Source: an uncultured Eubacteriales bacterium (GTDB lineage Bacteria > Bacillota > Clostridia > Oscillospirales > Acutalibacteraceae). From it: a stretch of DNA of 64,000 nt. The position numbers and the translations under genes were made by a program. The notes under the pieces are model-generated. The model was not told where the DNA came from and did no database searches. It saw only the letters and a list, made by a program, of their open reading frames with translations. Numbering within the stretch: position 1 is the first letter of the stretch; every line of letters begins with the position of its first letter. Of this stretch, positions 42,655-51,107 are shown piece by piece. The stretch covers positions 186,001-250,000 of the forward strand of contig CAKSWC010000001.1 in NCBI GenBank assembly GCA_934511365.1, in the 5' to 3' direction.

Positions 42655-42817
42655 AATGAAGCGTGCTTTCAGCACATTAAGCACACCTGCGGTGTATGAA
42701 GTATGCCTTTCGGCAAATGAAGCCTGAGCACGCTTTGCTTCATAATACGGTAACACCGTATTACTTCATATTGTTATTCTTAACAAGTCTTCATGTCGGC
42801 ATTGCCGACGCTTCATT
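42655..42817. repeat. 163-bp palindromic multi-hairpin element (MITE-like)
   Basis: The ends are 10-bp inverted repeats, AATGAAGCGT (42655-42664) and ACGCTTCATT (42808-42817). Inside are short hairpins such as GTGC/GCAC, ACACC/GGTGT, TGCC/GGCA, AATACGGT/ACCGTATT and GTCGGC/GCCGAC. In the left half they are joined by ATGAAG, in the right half by CTTCAT. The whole can fold into a branched cruciform. It sits between the tRNA terminator and the four-helix-bundle gene. A partial relative is at 53172-53233. Confidence 0.8.
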
Positions 42818-42879
42818 CTAAACCTTGCCCAACTTGCCATTTATCGGCAAAACTCAATATTTCAACTTCAAGGAGTAGC

Positions 42880-43287
42880 TTGAAAGATGATAAATTATCT
42901 GTTTTATCAATGAAATTTGCAGTTGCAATAATTGATCTTGTCAAAAAATTAAAGCAACAACGCGAATCAATTATCTCAAACCAAATTGGTAGAAGCGGAA
43001 CTTCAATAGGTGCAAATATCAGGGAATCACGTTATGCACACAGCAAAGCCGACTTCATTGCGAAACTCCAAATCGCACTTAAAGAAGCTAACGAAACCGG
43101 ATACTGGCTCGAACTTCTTTATAACACAAAATATATAAATGATTCTGAATACAAGTCGCTTGACAGACTCTGTGCAGAAATAAGAGTCATTCTCATCGCT
43201 TCCATCAACACCGCAAAACCAATAACAGCAAATCATGACAATGCCTCCTTCAATTCAGTTTCGGCAGTGAAATGTCTGCGGACGTGA
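42880..43287 (+). CDS. Four-helix-bundle protein (23S rRNA intervening-sequence protein family)
   Basis: The 135-residue protein has the PF05635/TIGR02436 signature QIGRSGTSIGANIRESRYA and LQIALKEANETGYWLELL. Family members are found inside 23S rRNA insertions or as stand-alone genes of unknown function, and are related to the Avd protein of diversity-generating retroelements. Start TTG 42880 is chosen because AAGGAG lies just upstream; an in-frame ATG at 42793 would translate the repeat element. No rRNA is nearby. Confidence 0.85.
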   Translation: MKDDKLSVLSMKFAVAIIDLVKKLKQQRESIISNQIGRSGTSIGANIRESRYAHSKADFIAKLQIALKEANETGYWLELLYNTKYINDSEYKSLDRLCAEIRVILIASINTAKPITANHDNASFNSVSAVKCLRT

Positions 43288-43343
43288 GAGGATTTATTTC
43301 TTTAATGATTGGATATTTTGAAAAGTCAGCATATTAAATGTGA

Positions 43344-43481
43344 TACTTAACATACATTCGTGATTTTTTTGAAGATAATGCCGGAAAAAGTTTGCAAGAC
43401 GCAATTAAATGCTGGAAGTATAAAAAGAGTTTGCCCGGTCACAACCGATATGAACGCTCGGATCTTGATGCGCTCGGCTGA
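43344..43481 (+). pseudogene. C-terminal remnant of a conserved protein
   Basis: An open frame without a start codon runs from just after TGA (43341-43343) to TGA (43479-43481). It encodes a peptide containing DFFEDNAGKSLQDAIKCWKY and KKSLPGHNRYERSDL. This has the look of the conserved end of a larger bacterial protein. I do not recognise the family firmly. No start or upstream part is visible, so it is a remnant, probably left by a past insertion or deletion. The rest of 43288-43586 holds only the Ca2+ ATPase terminator. Confidence 0.5.
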
Positions 43482-43520
43482 TTGGCTCATTTTGTTGTTC
43501 TGTGTTTACCCGCATAGCAA

Positions 43521-43557
43521 GCAAAATCACCCTCCGCTCATTGCGAACGGAGGGTGA
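43521..43557 (-). terminator. Terminator of the Ca2+ ATPase gene
   Basis: TCACCCTCCG (43527-43536) pairs with CGGAGGGTGA (43548-43557). The minus strand then reads TTTTGCTTGC. Confidence 0.8.
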
Positions 43558-43586
43558 AAGTTTATGAAAAGTCAATTTTAAAAAAC

Positions 43587-46325
43587 TCAGGCTTTCTTTG
43601 CCTTTTTCTTTTCGGAAGCTCTTCTGATTGCCTTTCCGAGTTCAAAGACAGGAATTGTTGAAAGCGCAAGAGCGCAGGAAATTGCAAGCTCCGTTGTGCT
43701 GAATGTTCCCGGTTCAATTCCGAATACGTTGCAAAGTCCCGGAATATAAATTGCGGCAAGAGTCAGAGCGGTTGTTACAACAAACGAGCCAATGAGCCAC
43801 CAGTTCATCTTCTTGAGCATATCCTTTGAGAAGATTGAGCCTTGGCGTGAACGCATATTGATTGCGCACATCATTTCTGAGAAGTTGACAACAAGGAATG
43901 CCATTGCCATTGCGTTGACGCACGGCTCGCCGCTGAAGAAGCCCGCAAAGCTGTGTGAGCCGCCGCCGGCCGGCTCAAGCCAGTAACCGATGACATAAGC
44001 GGCAATCTCGATGATTGAAAGATAAAGTCCCTGCCAAATCATATCAATGCCCGCGCCGCCGGAGAAAATTCCGTCGCTTGTTGCGCGCGGCTTTTTTCTC
44101 ATGATGTTGCCCTCAGCCTTTTCCATTCCGAGCGCAAGACCCGGAAGCGAGTCCGTTACCATGTTGATCCAAAGAAGATGGACGGGTGAAAGGATTGTGA
44201 AATGGAGAATTGAAGCAACAAACATGATGATAACTTCACTCAGGTTTGTTGAAAGCTGGAACTGAAGAACCTTGAGAACATTGTCATAAATCTTACGTCC
44301 CTCTTCAACGGCGTTGACGATGGTTGCAAAGTTATCGTCCGCAAGAACCATGTCAGAGGTACCCTTTGTAACGTCCGTTCCGGTGATGCCCATGCCGATA
44401 CCGATGTCGGCAGCCTTGATTGACGGTGCGTCGTTAACGCCGTCGCCGGTCATGGCCGTTACCATGCCCCTTGCTTTCCAAGCCTTAACAATTCTTGTCT
44501 TATGTTCAGGCTGAACGCGGGCATAAACGGAATAATTCACAACCTGTTCTTTAAGCTCCTCGTCGCTGAACTTATCAAGCTCAGCGCCCATAATAGCCTG
44601 CGAAGCGTCTGTGATGATTCCAAGCTCCCTGCCGATTGCAACGGCCGTATCCTTGTGGTCGCCGGTAATCATTACCGGGCGGATACCGGCCTGGCGGCAT
44701 TCTTCAATGGCAGCCTTAACCTCCGGACGTACCGGGTCGATCATTCCGGTAAGGCCGATGAAGATGAGGTCGTTTTCAAGCGCTTCCGGTGCAAAATCGG
44801 TCGGAGCCGCGCTGTAATCTTTATATGCGCAGGCAAGAACACGCAGCGCCTTGTCTGCCATTCTCTTGTTGTCATCAAGCACGTTCTTTTTGATCGCGTC
44901 CGTCATCGGAACAACTTTTCCGCCAACAAGAGCATGGGTGCACTTTTTGAGAATTTCGTCCGGAGCACCCTTTGTGTACTGGACAAAGCCGCTGCCTTCT
45001 TTATGAACGGTGCTCATCATTTTTCTTCCGGAATCGAACGGCGCTTCTCCGATACGCGGCGAAGCGGCGGAAAGGTCATTTTTATGCATTCCGAGCGAGT
45101 TTGCGTAAGCCACCAAGGCGGCCTCCGTGGGCTCGCCGGTAACCTTTCCGTTTGCGTCAATCTCGGCGTCGCAGCAAAGAGCCATCGCCTTTGCAAGAAG
45201 CTTTTCGTCCTCGCCGTAATGGTCAACAACGGTCATCTTGTTCTGGGTCAGAGTACCGGTCTTATCAGAGCAGATGATCTGGGTGCAGCCAAGAGTTTCA
45301 ACGGCTGTAAGCTTGCGGATGAGCGCCTGGCGTTTACTCATTGCGGTAACGCCGATTGAAAGGATAATTGTAACAACAGCCGGAAGTCCTTCCGGAATTG
45401 CCGCAACGGCAAGAGCAATGGCGGCAATGAAAGTGTTGAGCGCGGTTTCACCAAGGAACTTCATTGAGAAGCCCTGATCGCTCATTACAAGGGATTCAAC
45501 AACGCCAACAACAAAAACAAGAACACTGATGCCGATAACAAGCTTTGTGAGGAAATGGGAAAGCTCGCCCATCTTTTTCTGGAGCGGAGTCTGCTCCTTT
45601 TCGGCCTCGCTGAGCGCATCGGCAATTTTGCCCATTTCGGTGTCCATACCGGTTGAAACAACAACGGCCTTTCCGCGTCCGTAAACGATTGTTGAACCGC
45701 TGTAAAGCATATTCTTTCTGTCGCCAAGGGCAACGTCCTTTGCCTTATCCTTGAGATAAAGAACGTCAACCATTTTTGTTACGGGAACGGATTCGCCGGT
45801 GAGAGCGGCCTCCTCAACCTTCATTGAGTGAGACTCAAGAACGCGGCAGTCCGCCGGAACGGCGTCGCCGGCCTCAAGCAGTATAACATCGCCGACAACA
45901 AGATCCTCGCTCTTGAGAACAACGGTTTCACCGTCACGCAGAACCTTGCTTGTTGCGGCGGTCATCTGCATCAAAGCGTCCATTGCGGCCTCGGCCTTGC
46001 TTTCCTGAACAAGACCCATGATGGTGTTGATGATAACAACAACAAGAATAACCAGAACGTCCGCAAAATCGCGCACTCCGGGCTTTCCGCCGGCTTCAAT
46101 AACCGCAACAACAGCCTGAATGGCGGCGGCAACAAGAAGCATGATTATCATCGGGTCGGCAAGAGAGCCGATGAACTTTTTGAACAGTCCCTCCTTTTCG
46201 GCTTCTTTGAGCTTGTTTTTTCCGTTCTTTTCAAGACGTTCGGCTGCCTGCTTGGAACTCAGTCCCTTTTCAGAGCTCTTAACGTCAGAAAGAACCTGTT
46301 CGGCTCCTTCAAGATAGAACTTCAT
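43587..46325 (-). CDS. Calcium-translocating P-type ATPase
   Basis: This 912-residue P2-type ATPase exports Ca2+ using ATP. It has the actuator motif LTGESVPVTK, the phosphorylation site CSDKTGTLTQNKM, the hinge TGDGVNDAPSIKAADIG, and the membrane motif AAIPEGLPAVVT, which supplies Ca2+ ligands. The late VNMVTDSLPGLALGMEK-like helix (INMVTDSLPGLALG) is the second cation site region. About ten membrane helices are visible. AAAGGAA precedes the ATG at 46325. It has its own promoter and an operator-like repeat in the leader. Confidence 0.95.
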   Translation of the reverse strand: MKFYLEGAEQVLSDVKSSEKGLSSKQAAERLEKNGKNKLKEAEKEGLFKKFIGSLADPMIIMLLVAAAIQAVVAVIEAGGKPGVRDFADVLVILVVVIINTIMGLVQESKAEAAMDALMQMTAATSKVLRDGETVVLKSEDLVVGDVILLEAGDAVPADCRVLESHSMKVEEAALTGESVPVTKMVDVLYLKDKAKDVALGDRKNMLYSGSTIVYGRGKAVVVSTGMDTEMGKIADALSEAEKEQTPLQKKMGELSHFLTKLVIGISVLVFVVGVVESLVMSDQGFSMKFLGETALNTFIAAIALAVAAIPEGLPAVVTIILSIGVTAMSKRQALIRKLTAVETLGCTQIICSDKTGTLTQNKMTVVDHYGEDEKLLAKAMALCCDAEIDANGKVTGEPTEAALVAYANSLGMHKNDLSAASPRIGEAPFDSGRKMMSTVHKEGSGFVQYTKGAPDEILKKCTHALVGGKVVPMTDAIKKNVLDDNKRMADKALRVLACAYKDYSAAPTDFAPEALENDLIFIGLTGMIDPVRPEVKAAIEECRQAGIRPVMITGDHKDTAVAIGRELGIITDASQAIMGAELDKFSDEELKEQVVNYSVYARVQPEHKTRIVKAWKARGMVTAMTGDGVNDAPSIKAADIGIGMGITGTDVTKGTSDMVLADDNFATIVNAVEEGRKIYDNVLKVLQFQLSTNLSEVIIMFVASILHFTILSPVHLLWINMVTDSLPGLALGMEKAEGNIMRKKPRATSDGIFSGGAGIDMIWQGLYLSIIEIAAYVIGYWLEPAGGGSHSFAGFFSGEPCVNAMAMAFLVVNFSEMMCAINMRSRQGSIFSKDMLKKMNWWLIGSFVVTTALTLAAIYIPGLCNVFGIEPGTFSTTELAISCALALSTIPVFELGKAIRRASEKKKAKKA

Positions 46326-46397
46326 GTTTTCTCAATTCCTTTCTTTCGAGTGAGCGGGAACAAGGCATTAAGAGGCCGCGTTCCCTCTTTGTTTTTG

Positions 46398-46421
46398 GTG
46401 TCAGTCCGTTGAACCTGACAC
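46398..46421 (-). promoter_or_regulatory. Inverted repeat in the Ca2+ ATPase leader
   Basis: GTGTCAG (46398-46404) and CTGACAC (46415-46421), separated by 10 bases, lie just downstream of the predicted start site. This may be an operator. Confidence 0.45.
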
Positions 46422-46435
46422 AACATAATATTAAA

Positions 46436-46464
46436 AATTTATCACAAATTGAAAGAGTTGTCAA
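46436..46464 (-). promoter_or_regulatory. Promoter of the Ca2+ ATPase gene
   Basis: TTGACA (46459-46464), 17 bases, TAAATT (46436-46441) on the minus strand. The rest of the 435-base gap 46326-46760 contains the next terminator and no credible gene. Confidence 0.75.
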
Positions 46465-46589
46465 TAAGCTTCTTCAATTACTGACAGGTTTGTTAATTCT
46501 TTTTCCTTTTCTTTCTGCGATATATAGAGTTTTTACATTTATATCCGCATCATTCCAAATTCAGAGCAGAAAACCGCCAACAGGAAAAA

Positions 46590-46642
46590 CGAAAGCTGCA
46601 ATTTTCACCGCACCGTTTTTCGGCGTCAGTGCAAATTACAGC
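46590..46642 (-). terminator. Terminator of the BIG2 protein gene
   Basis: GCTGCAATTT (46595-46604) pairs with AAATTACAGC (46633-46642), with inner CCG/CGG. The minus strand then reads TTTCGTTTTTCC. It lies about 120 bases past the stop. Confidence 0.6.
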
Positions 46643-46760
46643 TTTTGATAATTTTACTCTTTATATTCTTATGTGATTATTTGTAATAGTAATAGTCGTC
46701 ATACCAAAGAGTGTCATAATCTACCTTTTGCTTTTTTCGCTGATTAACTCAAACTTCAAT

Positions 46761-48116
46761 TCACTTCACCGTAACGGTGCATTTATAGGTTACGCCGGCG
46801 TGCTTTGCGGTGATAACAGTTTGACCTTTTGAAAGGCCTTTAACAAGGCCGTTTTTGTTCACGCTTGCAACTTTCGGCTTTGAGGACTTCCATGTGACCT
46901 TGCTCACCGCGCCCTTAAGGTCAAGGTCAAAGGTTTTGCCCTTTTTCAGCGTGAGCTTCGTGCTGCTCAGCTTTTGGTTAATGACGTTCACGGTGCAGGT
47001 GACGGCGCGCTTGTTTCTTGTTGCGGTGATTGTTACTTTCCCCTTTTTGAGGGCGGTAACAAGGCCGTTTTTGTTGACCTTTGCGGTTTTGCTGTTTGAG
47101 CTTTTCCATGTGACGGTGCCCGTTCCGCCGTAATAGTCAAGGTCAAATTTCTGGCCGACATAGAGCGTTTTCTTTGACGCGTTGAGCTGACGCTTTTTAA
47201 CGGTGACGGTGCAGGAAAGCGTATAGCCGCCCGTTGTTGCCGTTATAACGACTCTTCCTGCGCTCACGGGCGTCACAACACCCTTTGAGCTGACCTTTGC
47301 AACGGATTTGTTCTTTGAACGCCATGTGATTTTTTCGCTCGCGTTGACCTTCAGGTTGAGCTTGTTTCCGTAGTAAAGAACGGCTGAGGTCCTGTTTATC
47401 ACCGGGCGGATTTTGAATTCCTCATAGATTATTCCGGAAAAACCGCCGGAAAGGTGAATTTCAACCGAGGCCGTTCCAACCTCCCGGTTGCCCTCAAGAA
47501 AAACGGTGTAATCCCTGCCCTCTTTGAGGGTCATGTTTTTATATGTAAGCTTCAGCGCAGGCTTTATATACTTGCCGGTGTAATTAACGTCAGGAATTTT
47601 TGCAACATTGACCTCCGTTTCCGGAACACGGTCGATATTAATGCGGAAAGTATCGTAATTTCCAAGGTAAATTCTGTCATCGGACGGCTTTTGGTTATAC
47701 ACCTCGCCGTAATGATAAACAGTTATTTCGGCCGTACCCGGCTCTCCGGCTTTGAGGATATAGCCGCCGGTCTCATAATCGTCAACCTCAACAACGCTCG
47801 GGTCAGAGGACTCAACCGCAACAATGCTGTATACGCTGTCATCAAACTCGATATCCGGGCCGTCATTATGGTTCACATCATCGTTCTTATAAAAATCATA
47901 GTAGTTTTCAAGTGAATCAAGAACAAAGGTGTCATATGAATAAGCGTCAATATCCGTCACACCGATAATATTATCATCAAAAAGATAGTCAAACGGGTCG
48001 AGATATTCGCCTATCGCCTTTGCAAAAAGGCCGTTTTGGCCTGAGACGGCAAACGAGGAAACAAACAATATCACCGCGGCAAAAACGGCAACAGCCCTTT
48101 GAAAAATCTTTTCCAT
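46761..48116 (-). CDS. Secreted protein with acidic N-terminal domain and three BIG2 domains
   Basis: The 451-residue protein has a signal peptide (1-33), an acidic Asp/Tyr-rich N-terminal domain (about 35-235, with DDNIIGVTDIDAYSYDTF) and three BIG2-type domains (about 240-451), each with TWRSKNKSVAKV- or TWKSSNSKTAKV-like cores. No catalytic motif or wall anchor is visible. The tail ends CTVTVK, as in other BIG2 proteins here. The N-terminal domain is not recognised. Function is likely adhesive or structural. Confidence 0.85.
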   Translation of the reverse strand: MEKIFQRAVAVFAAVILFVSSFAVSGQNGLFAKAIGEYLDPFDYLFDDNIIGVTDIDAYSYDTFVLDSLENYYDFYKNDDVNHNDGPDIEFDDSVYSIVAVESSDPSVVEVDDYETGGYILKAGEPGTAEITVYHYGEVYNQKPSDDRIYLGNYDTFRINIDRVPETEVNVAKIPDVNYTGKYIKPALKLTYKNMTLKEGRDYTVFLEGNREVGTASVEIHLSGGFSGIIYEEFKIRPVINRTSAVLYYGNKLNLKVNASEKITWRSKNKSVAKVSSKGVVTPVSAGRVVITATTGGYTLSCTVTVKKRQLNASKKTLYVGQKFDLDYYGGTGTVTWKSSNSKTAKVNKNGLVTALKKGKVTITATRNKRAVTCTVNVINQKLSSTKLTLKKGKTFDLDLKGAVSKVTWKSSKPKVASVNKNGLVKGLSKGQTVITAKHAGVTYKCTVTVK

Positions 48117-48150
48117 TTTATATACGTCTCCCTTTTTTCACACAGTTTTT

Positions 48151-48179
48151 GTTATATTAACACCGGAAGCTTAAATCAA
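48151..48179 (-). promoter_or_regulatory. Promoter of the BIG2 protein gene
   Basis: TTGATT (48174-48179), 17 bases, TATAAC (48151-48156) on the minus strand. Confidence 0.75.
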
Positions 48180-48267
48180 GCTATATTATCACAAATAACA
48201 TTATAGTTATATCATTAAATTGTGAAGATGTCAAGAAGAACATAGACATTACTTTCAAATCGGAATG

Positions 48268-48323
48268 AAAACAACAGGGCTATAATTTGCAGGCGCAGTG
48301 ATGCGGGCTTTGCAAATTATAGC
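48268..48323 (-). terminator. Terminator of the lipoprotein-DUF4234 operon
   Basis: GCTATAATTTGCA (48279-48291) pairs perfectly with TGCAAATTATAGC (48311-48323). The minus strand continues TGTTGTTTTC. Confidence 0.8.
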
Positions 48324-48354
48324 CTTGTTTGGTTTATTCAGTCTGGTGTTTAAT

Positions 48355-48759
48355 TCACCGCTGCGATACCTGAGACAAATCCTTGCCGATATACTTTTTC
48401 AAAACCTTGTTCTGGTCTGCACCGGCGCGAACACAATACAATCCCCACATAACAAGGAAGTCGCCGTCAACATACCAGCAATCACTGTCCGGCTCTTCAA
48501 TAAAATCTTCGCTCCACTCATAGGTTTCTGTTTGGCTCTCAACATTAATCGTGAGCGTTTTGTTGCCGATGACATATTGACCGGAGCCTTCATTGCTCCA
48601 AAAAGAACCGTCCTTGTTGAATTTAAATATTGCCTCGGAATATCCGGCCGGAACCCATGTTCCGACTATATCCTTTTTTGGTGACGAGCCGCAGGCCGAA
48701 AATGCCGATAAAACTATCAGCAGACAAAGAACAGCTGAAATTATTTTAATCCTTTTCAT
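48355..48759 (-). CDS. Small lipoprotein with a lipocalin-like domain
   Basis: The 134-residue protein has a lipobox (FSAC, Cys at about 23) and a beta-rich domain starting DIVGTWVPAG, the same GxW start as the proteins near 6-7.5 kb. GGAGG precedes ATG 48759; an in-frame start at 48795 is less likely. It is the second gene after DUF4234, with a 10-base gap. Function is unknown. Confidence 0.8.
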   Translation of the reverse strand: MKRIKIISAVLCLLIVLSAFSACGSSPKKDIVGTWVPAGYSEAIFKFNKDGSFWSNEGSGQYVIGNKTLTINVESQTETYEWSEDFIEEPDSDCWYVDGDFLVMWGLYCVRAGADQNKVLKKYIGKDLSQVSQR

Positions 48760-48769
48760 TTCTTCCTCC

Positions 48770-49261
48770 TCAGCCGTTCTGATTGAAGTCGGCATTAATC
48801 AGGTTGATAGCCTTGAGATATTTATAAAGATAAACAAACGGGCCGACAATAATTAGCGTTCCCAATATGCACCAAAGCCAGTAATCGGCTGCGCCGAAAT
48901 TATAATCAATGCTGCGGCGTTTAAGCTCCGCGCCCATTCTTGCATTAAGCTTGTGATGCCAAACGAGGTAGCCTATCCCGAATGTGAGCGGCCCGACAAT
49001 AAAAGTTAAAAGCCAGAAATTCATGGTCTTTTTTCCGTCATACCGGCTGCAGACAACATTGATGTCCTCTGATATATGGGCGTCCACCACAAGAGAATAA
49101 ATGCCAAGGGTTAAAATCGAAAGCAGAATTGTTTTAACAAGTCCTCTGTCGGTTTTAAGCTGGGAAACGGGTGAAGTTACCGTGACATTGATGTTCATGC
49201 TTTGCTGTTGCTGCGCTTGATTTTCCGCTGCATTTTGCAGCCCATTCAGATTTTCTGCCAT
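48770..49261 (-). CDS. DUF4234 domain membrane protein
   Basis: This 163-residue protein has a Gln/Asn-rich N-terminus, then about three membrane helices with the DUF4234 pattern: SILTLGIYSLVVDAHISEDINVVCSRYDGKKTMNFW and a later GIGYLVWHHKLNARMG stretch (shown here in shortened form: LTLGIYSLVVDAH). Start ATG 49261 follows AGGAG. It is probably regulated with the divergent XRE gene through the shared operator. Confidence 0.88.
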   Translation of the reverse strand: MAENLNGLQNAAENQAQQQQSMNINVTVTSPVSQLKTDRGLVKTILLSILTLGIYSLVVDAHISEDINVVCSRYDGKKTMNFWLLTFIVGPLTFGIGYLVWHHKLNARMGAELKRRSIDYNFGAADYWLWCILGTLIIVGPFVYLYKYLKAINLINADFNQNG

Positions 49262-49339
49262 TTTTTCAGTCTCCTTTTTTTTCAATAATAATATGCTGAC
49301 TCAATCAAAGCGGATTTGGTGCCTATGCCTGCCCTCCCT

Positions 49340-49377
49340 CTTTTAATTTTGCACCTATATAAGTGCAAAATTAGTAT
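49340..49377. promoter_or_regulatory. Divergent promoters sharing a symmetric operator
   Basis: AATTTTGCAC (49345-49354) and GTGCAAAATT (49363-49372) form a perfect 10-bp inverted repeat with an 8-base centre. Each arm contains a -35 TTGCAC. The plus strand has TAGTAT (49372-49377) after 17 bases, and the minus strand TAAAAG (49340-49345) after 17 bases. A dimeric regulator here would control both genes. Confidence 0.7.
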
Positions 49378-49437
49378 AGCACACTGATAAAATTATGTCA
49401 ATGCAATTTTGAAAAAAACAACAACAGGGTGATATGA

Positions 49438-49668
49438 ATGAATCCCGAATATGAGAAATTTTTCGGCCAACAAATACGAAATGCAAGGGAAAAATCAAAG
49501 CTGACCCAGGAGCAGGTTGCTGCAAAGCTTCAGGTTAACGGCTGCGATATAACAAGAAGTGCGCTCGCAAAAATCGAAGTCGGACAGCGCCATGTCTATC
49601 CCGATGAAATCAGGCTCTTAAAAGAAATACTTCATGTTTCATATGATGAACTTTTTGAAAACCAATAA
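49438..49668 (+). CDS. XRE-family helix-turn-helix regulator
   Basis: The 76-residue protein is a single HTH_3 domain: FFGQQIRNAREKSKLTQEQ, VAAKLQ and ITRSALAKIEVGQRHVYPDE. It is cytosolic and lacks an effector domain. It faces the DUF4234-lipoprotein operon across the symmetric operator, which it probably binds. The start follows GGTGAT. Confidence 0.92.
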   Translation: MNPEYEKFFGQQIRNAREKSKLTQEQVAAKLQVNGCDITRSALAKIEVGQRHVYPDEIRLLKEILHVSYDELFENQ

Positions 49669-49673
49669 AATAA

Positions 49674-49712
49674 AAAACGACCCCGACGGTTCAAAACCTT
49701 GAGGGTCGTTTT
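49674..49712. terminator. Bidirectional terminator between XRE and UPF0210 genes
   Basis: AAAACGACCC (49674-49683) pairs with GGGTCGTTTT (49703-49712), between convergent genes. Confidence 0.8.
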
Positions 49713-49733
49713 GCTGTTATATTCAGTCATGCT

Positions 49734-51095
49734 TCAGTTCTTAAGCGAATGCATCGGCGCCGGAATGCGTCCCCCGCGCGCAATGAACTCCTTTGAAGAG
49801 AACGGGTGAACCGGCATCACGGGAGCTGAGCCGAGAAGTCCGCCGAACTCAACGATATCTCCAACCTTTTTTCCGGGCGCCGGAATAATTCTGACCGCGG
49901 TGGTCTTGCAGTTGACAACGCCTATCGCCGCCTCGTCTGCAATAATCGCGGAGAGCGTTGAAGCCGGTGTATCGCCCGGAACGGCAATCATGTCAAGGCC
50001 TACCGAGCAGACGCAGGTCATTGCCTCAAGCTTGTCAAGCTTGAGCGAGCCGCTCTGCGCAGCGGCAATCATTCCCTCGTCCTCGCTGACGGGGATAAAT
50101 GCACCGGAAAGCCCGCCAACATGGTTGCTCGCCATTACGCCGCCCTTTTTAACCGCGTCGTTGAGCAAAGCAAGCGCCGCCGTTGTTCCGTGGGTTCCGC
50201 AGCTTTCAAGTCCCATTTCTTCAAGTATCCTTGCAACGGAATCGCCCTTTTCCGGGGTCGGCGCGAGCGAAAGGTCAACAATTCCAAACGGAACGCCGAG
50301 CCTTTCGGACGCTTCTTTTGCAACAAGCTGTCCCATGCGCGTAATTTTGAACGCGGTCTTTTTGACCGTTTCCGCAACAACGTCAAACGGCTCACCCTTG
50401 CAGCTTTGAAGCGCGTGATACACAACGCCGGGACCGCTGACGCCAACATTAATAACGCACTCCGGCTCACCGACGCCGTGGAACGCTCCGGCCATGAACG
50501 GATTGTCCTCAACCGCGTTGGCAAAAACAACAAGCTTTGCGCAGCCGAAGCCGCCGGCATCCTTTGTTTTTTCCGCCGTTTTTTTGATCGTTTCACCCAT
50601 GAGCGCAACCGCGTCCATATTGATTCCGGCCTTTGTTGAAGCAACGCAAACGCTTGAGCAAACGCGGTCGGTCACCGAGAGCGCCTCCGGGATGGATTTG
50701 ATGAGCCTCAAGTCGCTTTCAGTGAATCCCTTGTTAACAAGGGCGGAAAAACCGCCGATGAAATTCACGCCGCATTTTTTTGCGGCCTCATCAAGCGCAA
50801 TGGCAAAGGGAACATAGCTTTTTGAATCGCTGGCGGCGGCAACAAGGGCAATCGGCGTTACGGAAATGCGCTTGTTAACAATCGGAATTCCGAATTCGCG
50901 TTCAATCTGCTCTCCGGTTTCAACAAGCTTTTCGGCCTTGCGGCAGATTTTTTCATAAACCCTTTCGCACGCCTTGTCAATATCCTCATCGCAGCAGTCA
51001 AGAAGCGAGATACCCATTGTTATGGTTCTCACGTCAAGATGCTGATTGTCAATCATATCAAGGGTACTTATTATATCTTTCGGATTATACAGCAT
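49734..51095 (-). CDS. UPF0210 (DUF711, PFL family) protein
   Basis: This 453-residue protein belongs to the DUF711 family, whose fold is related to glycyl-radical enzymes but lacks proven activity. Conserved segments are [31 protein letters not shown] and [15 protein letters not shown]. It has several Cys residues (DCCDED, VCSSVCV). GAGGT precedes the ATG. It always appears next to an ACT-domain UPF0237 gene, as here with a 12-base gap. The role is unknown. Confidence 0.92.
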   Translation of the reverse strand: MLYNPKDIISTLDMIDNQHLDVRTITMGISLLDCCDEDIDKACERVYEKICRKAEKLVETGEQIEREFGIPIVNKRISVTPIALVAAASDSKSYVPFAIALDEAAKKCGVNFIGGFSALVNKGFTESDLRLIKSIPEALSVTDRVCSSVCVASTKAGINMDAVALMGETIKKTAEKTKDAGGFGCAKLVVFANAVEDNPFMAGAFHGVGEPECVINVGVSGPGVVYHALQSCKGEPFDVVAETVKKTAFKITRMGQLVAKEASERLGVPFGIVDLSLAPTPEKGDSVARILEEMGLESCGTHGTTAALALLNDAVKKGGVMASNHVGGLSGAFIPVSEDEGMIAAAQSGSLKLDKLEAMTCVCSVGLDMIAVPGDTPASTLSAIIADEAAIGVVNCKTTAVRIIPAPGKKVGDIVEFGGLLGSAPVMPVHPFSSKEFIARGGRIPAPMHSLKN

Positions 51096-51107
51096 TTTTT
51101 ATACCTC

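Noticed and set aside
42655..43287. Diversity-generating retroelement with Avd-like accessory
   Set aside because: The four-helix-bundle protein is related to Avd, but no reverse transcriptase or template/variable repeat pair is present.
43360..43557. Plus-strand frame of 65 codons in the gap before the Ca2+ ATPase
   Set aside because: It is in a different frame from the conserved-looking fragment (43344-43481), has no ribosome site, and runs through the ATPase terminator.
46409..46648. Plus-strand 79-codon frame upstream of the Ca2+ ATPase
   Set aside because: It crosses a promoter on the other strand and a terminator hairpin, has no ribosome site, and its product looks random.
50121..50639. 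Plus-strand frames of about 170 codons opposite the UPF0210 gene
   Set aside because: Arg/Lys-rich shadow products opposite a strong family match, with no start signals.
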